Origin: an uncultured Isosphaeraceae bacterium
GTDB lineage: Bacteria > Planctomycetota > Planctomycetia > Isosphaerales > Isosphaeraceae
Direction: 5' to 3'
Assembly (NCBI GenBank): GCA_937907405.1
Contig: CALCIC010000272.1
Coordinates: 1 to 8,427 of the forward strand
Length of the DNA stretch: 8,427 bases
Positions 4,866-8,427 of the stretch are shown one piece after another. The notes below the pieces were generated by a model. The model ran no database searches, was not told the origin of the DNA, and was given only the letters and a program-made list of their open reading frames with translations. Numbering within the stretch: position 1 is the first letter of the stretch; each line of letters opens with the position of its first letter. A program made the position numbers and the translations under genes.

Positions 4866-6575
4866 TCAAGACGCCGAGGGGCCGAAGCAGACGAGGGTGA
4901 TGTCGTCGGCCTGGACGTGGCCCGAGGAGAATTCGCGGATCTCCTGGAGGACGGCCTTGCCGACCGCGACCGGGCCGCCCGAGGTCGCCGCGACCCGGCG
5001 CAGCAACCGGCGGTTGTCGCGACTGTCGTACAATTCCTCGCTCATGTTGCGCGAGTCGGGCACGCCGTCGGAGTAAACCATGACGACGTCCCCCGGCGCG
5101 AGCTGGACTTCAAGTTGCTGATAGTCGGCGCCCGGCACGATCCCCAGGGGGAAGCCGGCGACGTCCTCGCCGACCTCCTCGACCGCGCCGCCGGCGCGAC
5201 GGATCAGGATCGGCAGGTGCCCGGCCGAGGCCAGGGTCAAGGTGTTTCGCTGCGGATCGAGCGCGCTCAGGCTGAGGGTGATGAATTTCTCCTCGATGCC
5301 GGCGGCGAACAGCAGGCAGTTCAGCTCGCCGGCCGCCGCCGCGGGGGAGTTCTCGGTGAGCATGCAATACCGAGTGTCGCCCGAGAATTTGGCCATCATC
5401 AGGGCCGCCGAGACCCCCTTGCCCGAGACGTCCCCCAGCGCGATCGCGCAACGGCCGCCGGAGAGGGGCACGAAGTCGTAATAATCGCCGCCGACCTCGT
5501 AGGCCGGCTCGTAGTGGGCGTAGAAGTCATAGCCGGCGATCTGGGGCGTCGACTGCGGCAGGAACCGTTTCTGGACCTGCTCGGCCAACTTGAGGTCGCG
5601 GTCGATCCGCTCGCGCTCGAGCAACGACTCGTGCAGCATGGCGTTCTGGATCGAGATCGCCGCCTGGCCGGCGACCGCGGCGAGGACGTCGAGGTCTTCC
5701 TGGTGGAACTGCTTGCGGTCGCTGGTGTCGAGTTGGATGATCCCCACCGCCTGGCCGTCGGGGGTGAGCATCGGCACGCACATCACCGACCGGATCTTGA
5801 GATCGGCGATCGACGCGCTGGTGGGCAGGTTCTTGTCGGCGCCGGCGTCCTGGCTGAGCACGGCCTTCTTCTGGCCGAGCACGTGGTTGACCAGCGACCG
5901 GCTCATCATCATCGGTTCTTCGTCGGCCGGCGCGGTCGGATGAAAGTTGGTCCGCCCCCGGCCCGGCCGGTTCTTGGACGCCTTGCGGACCAGCCGCTTG
6001 GTCTCGGGATCGACCAGGACCAGAAACAGCCGCTCCGCCTGGGGGAACAACTCCATCAGCGAATCGAGGACCCGAGGCGCGACGTGGTCCATCTTCAGTT
6101 CGGTCGACAGGTCGCGGGTGATTTCGAGGATCGCCTTGAGCTTGACCTCGGGCTTGACCATGCTGGCCACGGCGCTTGAGCGCGAGGCGTCGAGGGTGTG
6201 CATGGGAGGGAAGTCCAGCGCGTCGCCGTCGGGGACGATCACGACCTCGCTCTCCTCGACCGCCGACTCGCCGGGGGGCTTGAGATGGAAGACGAACTCG
6301 ACGTCGCAGATGTTGATCCGGTCGCCGGGGACGAGCTGATGGTCGCTGCCGGGGATGAGCTTCGCGTTGTTGACCTTGGTCATGTTCCGCGACTTCAGGT
6401 CGCAGACGTAGAACTCCTCCCCCTTGCGATAGATCTCCGCGTGCTTGCGGCTGACCCCGTTCGGGTCCAGAACGATGTGGCAGTGCTCGGGCGATCGACC
6501 GATGACGGTCCGATCGCTCTTGAGCTCGATGACCTGACCGGCGGTGGCGCCGTTGGCGCGTTTCAGGAAAGCCAT
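4866..6575 (-). CDS. FHA-GAF-PP2C/SpoIIE (RsbU-type) serine/threonine phosphatase
   Basis: A 569-residue soluble signalling protein. The FHA domain (about 14-95) binds phosphothreonine peptides: IGRSPE at 25-30 and VSRKHAEI at 41-48 hold the conserved Arg, Ser and His. A GAF domain (about 145-312; IRSVMCVPML, VGIIQLD, LDVLAAVAGQAAISIQNA) probably senses a small ligand or mediates dimerisation. A helical connector with LAEQVQKRFLP (330-340) leads to the PP2C/SpoIIE catalytic domain (about 350-566). Its metal-binding motifs are present: GGDYYDF (362-368), GDVSGKG (381-387), ASAGHLP (449-455), YSDGV (501-505) and DDITLV (557-562), so it should be active. Relatives such as RsbU dephosphorylate anti-sigma antagonists in partner-switching pathways. 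The gene lies 84 bases downstream of a Ser/Thr kinase gene, the likely source of its FHA ligand. The start is supported by GGAG (6583-6586) at 7 bases. One FHA motif deviates: SRNMTKVNN in place of the usual SRNGT. Confidence 0.92.
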   Translation of the reverse strand: MAFLKRANGATAGQVIELKSDRTVIGRSPEHCHIVLDPNGVSRKHAEIYRKGEEFYVCDLKSRNMTKVNNAKLIPGSDHQLVPGDRINICDVEFVFHLKPPGESAVEESEVVIVPDGDALDFPPMHTLDASRSSAVASMVKPEVKLKAILEITRDLSTELKMDHVAPRVLDSLMELFPQAERLFLVLVDPETKRLVRKASKNRPGRGRTNFHPTAPADEEPMMMSRSLVNHVLGQKKAVLSQDAGADKNLPTSASIADLKIRSVMCVPMLTPDGQAVGIIQLDTSDRKQFHQEDLDVLAAVAGQAAISIQNAMLHESLLERERIDRDLKLAEQVQKRFLPQSTPQIAGYDFYAHYEPAYEVGGDYYDFVPLSGGRCAIALGDVSGKGVSAALMMAKFSGDTRYCMLTENSPAAAAGELNCLLFAAGIEEKFITLSLSALDPQRNTLTLASAGHLPILIRRAGGAVEEVGEDVAGFPLGIVPGADYQQLEVQLAPGDVVMVYSDGVPDSRNMSEELYDSRDNRRLLRRVAATSGGPVAVGKAVLQEIREFSSGHVQADDITLVCFGPSAS

Positions 6576-6659
6576 TCCCGTTCTCCGAGACCCCGACCCG
6601 AACCGTAACGTCTATTCGAACCCGCCCGATGAAGCCCGTCGGTCGATCCAGGCCGCACG

Positions 6660-8378
6660 CTATCGAACGGCGAGGTCAGGCGACCACGCGCGGTCGAGCA
6701 GCTTCAGCAGCCGCATCTGAATCTTCGACAGCGAGGCCCGAATCCCCGCCTGCCCCGTCGCGCCGGGCTGCGGCTCGGCCTCCAGCGCGTCGGTGACGAT
6801 CTCCACGCAGAAGGCGATCAGCCCCGGATCGTAGACCGGCCGATCCATCCGCGTGACGATCTGGTTGATCCGCTCGATCACGCCGTCCAGATCGCGCCTC
6901 AGGACGAACCCGGCGGTTTCCAGGACTTCGACCAGCTCTTCATCGCGGGTCTGCCGCCCCCCCCAACCGTTGATCTCCCGCGCCAGCGCCGCGACCCGGT
7001 CGCCGTCCCTCTCACGATACAGTACGCGACCGAGTTGAAGATAGGCGGGGGAGGTCCATTCGGATTTCGGATAGTAGCCGGGGACCGCCAGCCAGGCCGC
7101 CGCGAGTTCCTCCGGCGCGGCCGCCAACTGGGCGTGCCGGTACTGCATCTCGGAGCCGTCCATCCTGGGGATCGACGACCAGCGCGGGCCGATCATCAGC
7201 CCCGGCGCGAGCGCGGCCGCCTCCTTCCGCACCGCCGCCCGCTCCCGCTCCCGCGATTGCCAGCCGAACAGGCCCCCCACGATCAGGCCGACCCCGCCGA
7301 TCAGAACCAGAACGCGGGGCCGGAACCAGGTCTCCTCCCTCATCGCCAGGTCGAGGGGCGCCCTCAACAGCGCCGAGATCTTCGAGGCCGCGGCCGACGG
7401 CTGGGTCTCCGCCTCCTCCGCCTCTCGAATCGTGGTGATCCCGCTGACCTCGGGTAGAAACGCGCTGGGCACGGGTTGGAGCAGGGCCCGGATCTTGGCG
7501 AGGTCCACCAGCATCTCGGCGGCCGACTGGTAGCGGTCCTCGGGCTTCTTGGCCATCAGCTTGAGAACCAGCCGGTCGAGCTCGACGGGGATCTCGGGGC
7601 GACGGACGCGCATGCTCGCCGGTTGCTCGCGGACGTGCTTCATCGCCAGCGCCAGGGTCGACTCCGCCCGGAACGGGGGCTCGCCCACCAGCATGTGGTA
7701 AAACGTCACCCCCAGCGAGTAGAGGTCGCTGCGGGTGTCCATCGCATGGCCCTGGGCCTGCTCGGGACTCATGTACAAGGGGGTGCCCATCGTCGTGCCG
7801 TGCTGGGTCACGTGATGGGTGTCCGACTCCATGTCGCGGCAGAGGCCGAAGTCGGCGACCTTGATCCTCCCCTTCCTCGTCAACAGCAGGTTCTCGGGCT
7901 TGACGTCGCGATGGATCAGTCCGACCTCCCCCGCCGCGCCGATCGCGTTGCCCGCCTGCCGCATGATCGACAACGCCAGCGGCAAGTCGAGCGACCCCTT
8001 CTTGAGCAAATACTCGCGCAGGTTCGTCCCCTGCACGTACTCCATCGCGATGAAGTGGATCCCGTCCTCGCAGCCGAGCGTGTAAACCTGCACGATGTTG
8101 GCGTGGTTGAGCTTGGCCACCGCCGTGGCCTCAATCCCGAATCGACTTAAATAAGCCGGACGAGACACCCATTCGGGAAGCAGGACCTTGACCGCGACGT
8201 GGCGGTTGAGGCTCTTCTGCTTGGCCAGGTAGACCTCGCCCATGCCCCCCCGGCCGATGAGCCGCTCGATCTCGAAATCACCGAGAACCCGCCCGGTCAG
8301 GTCGCGGGGCGCCGAGGCCGAGGGGTCGACCCAGTGCTTGGTTTCCTCGGTCTTGGACCGCTCTTGTTCGGCGTTCAT
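6660..8378 (-). CDS. Transmembrane serine/threonine protein kinase (PknB-like, Hanks type)
   Basis: From the ATG at 8376-8378 the protein has 572 residues. The kinase domain spans about 35-300. It carries the glycine loop IGRGGMGEVY (41-50), the ATP-binding lysine K64 in VAVKV, the helix-C glutamate near E83, the catalytic loop HRDVKPEN (156-163, D158), DFG (176-178) and SPE (204-206, the usual APE), so it should be active. The HRD motif marks it as RD type. A juxtamembrane linker (about 300-352) and one membrane helix (about 354-373, VLVLIGGVGLIVGGLFGW) follow. The remaining 200 residues would lie outside the cytoplasm and resemble nothing I recognise, with no PASTA repeats seen. The gene precedes the FHA-phosphatase gene by 84 bases, so the two are probably one operon. 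The contig ends exactly at this ATG. Everything beyond is adapter, so the true start could lie further upstream and no promoter or ribosome-binding site is visible. Confidence 0.92.
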   Translation of the reverse strand: MNAEQERSKTEETKHWVDPSASAPRDLTGRVLGDFEIERLIGRGGMGEVYLAKQKSLNRHVAVKVLLPEWVSRPAYLSRFGIEATAVAKLNHANIVQVYTLGCEDGIHFIAMEYVQGTNLREYLLKKGSLDLPLALSIMRQAGNAIGAAGEVGLIHRDVKPENLLLTRKGRIKVADFGLCRDMESDTHHVTQHGTTMGTPLYMSPEQAQGHAMDTRSDLYSLGVTFYHMLVGEPPFRAESTLALAMKHVREQPASMRVRRPEIPVELDRLVLKLMAKKPEDRYQSAAEMLVDLAKIRALLQPVPSAFLPEVSGITTIREAEEAETQPSAAASKISALLRAPLDLAMREETWFRPRVLVLIGGVGLIVGGLFGWQSRERERAAVRKEAAALAPGLMIGPRWSSIPRMDGSEMQYRHAQLAAAPEELAAAWLAVPGYYPKSEWTSPAYLQLGRVLYRERDGDRVAALAREINGWGGRQTRDEELVEVLETAGFVLRRDLDGVIERINQIVTRMDRPVYDPGLIAFCVEIVTDALEAEPQPGATGQAGIRASLSKIQMRLLKLLDRAWSPDLAVR

Positions 8379-8427
8379 AGATCGGAAGAGCACACGTCTG
8401 AACTCCAGTCACCTTGTAATCTCGTAT
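8379..8427 (+). other. Illumina TruSeq index adapter left at the contig end (not genomic)
   Basis: The sequence starts AGATCGGAAGAGC and continues as the standard TruSeq index-read adapter through 8412. The six bases 8413-8418 are CTTGTA, which I recall as TruSeq index 12. The final ATCTCGTAT begins the constant part after the index. On the opposite strand it reads GTGCTCTTCCGATCT into the kinase start codon and would add five false residues, MLFRS, to the protein. It should be trimmed. Confidence 0.98.

Noticed and set aside
4623..6179. 518-codon frame on the + strand
   Set aside because: It is antisense to the phosphatase and to the start of the dehydrogenase gene, and its composition is typical of a shadow frame.
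8391..8393. GTG as start codon of the kinase
   Set aside because: It lies in the sequencing adapter.

Overview
This window is a GC-rich contig end, most likely from a planctomycete, and the Isosphaeraceae group would fit. The clues are an ECF sigma factor with the membrane-anchored C-terminal extension common in Planctomycetota, a protein kinase next to an FHA-containing phosphatase, and a palindromic intergenic repeat of a kind I remember from these genomes. The taxonomic call is an inference. The last 49 bases (8379-8427) are not genomic. They match the Illumina TruSeq index adapter, so the real sequence stops at base 8378.

Layout from left to right. The 3' end of an enolase gene lies on the + strand (2-259, 5' end missing). 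A short intergenic region (260-490) is filled by two nested inverted repeats. The outer pair overlaps the stop codons of both flanking convergent genes. The other five genes are all on the - strand and are transcribed from right to left: a transmembrane Ser/Thr protein kinase (6660-8378), an FHA-GAF-PP2C/SpoIIE phosphatase (4866-6575), an FAD-dependent dehydrogenase of the COG2509 type (3191-4792), a zinc-ribbon protein with two membrane helices (2290-3033), and an ECF sigma factor fused to a Wza-like polysaccharide export domain (491-2191). The gaps between them are 73 to 157 bases.

The kinase and the phosphatase probably form one signalling unit. The kinase would phosphorylate Ser/Thr residues, and the partner could read phosphothreonine through its FHA domain and remove phosphate through its RsbU/SpoIIE-type domain. 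A hairpin with a UUCG loop and a U-rich tail follows the phosphatase gene and probably ends this unit. It also sits only 6 bases from the start codon of the dehydrogenase gene.

The most interesting object is the sigma factor fusion. Its cytoplasmic sigma half is joined through a membrane segment to an export/SLBB domain that would lie outside the cytoplasmic membrane. Inside the reading frame, just before the membrane segment, is a perfect AAGGAGG ribosome-binding site made by two AGG arginine codons. It lies 6 bases from an ATG that would start a signal-peptide-bearing export protein of about 309 residues. The locus may therefore encode two products: a tethered sigma factor and a free export-type protein.
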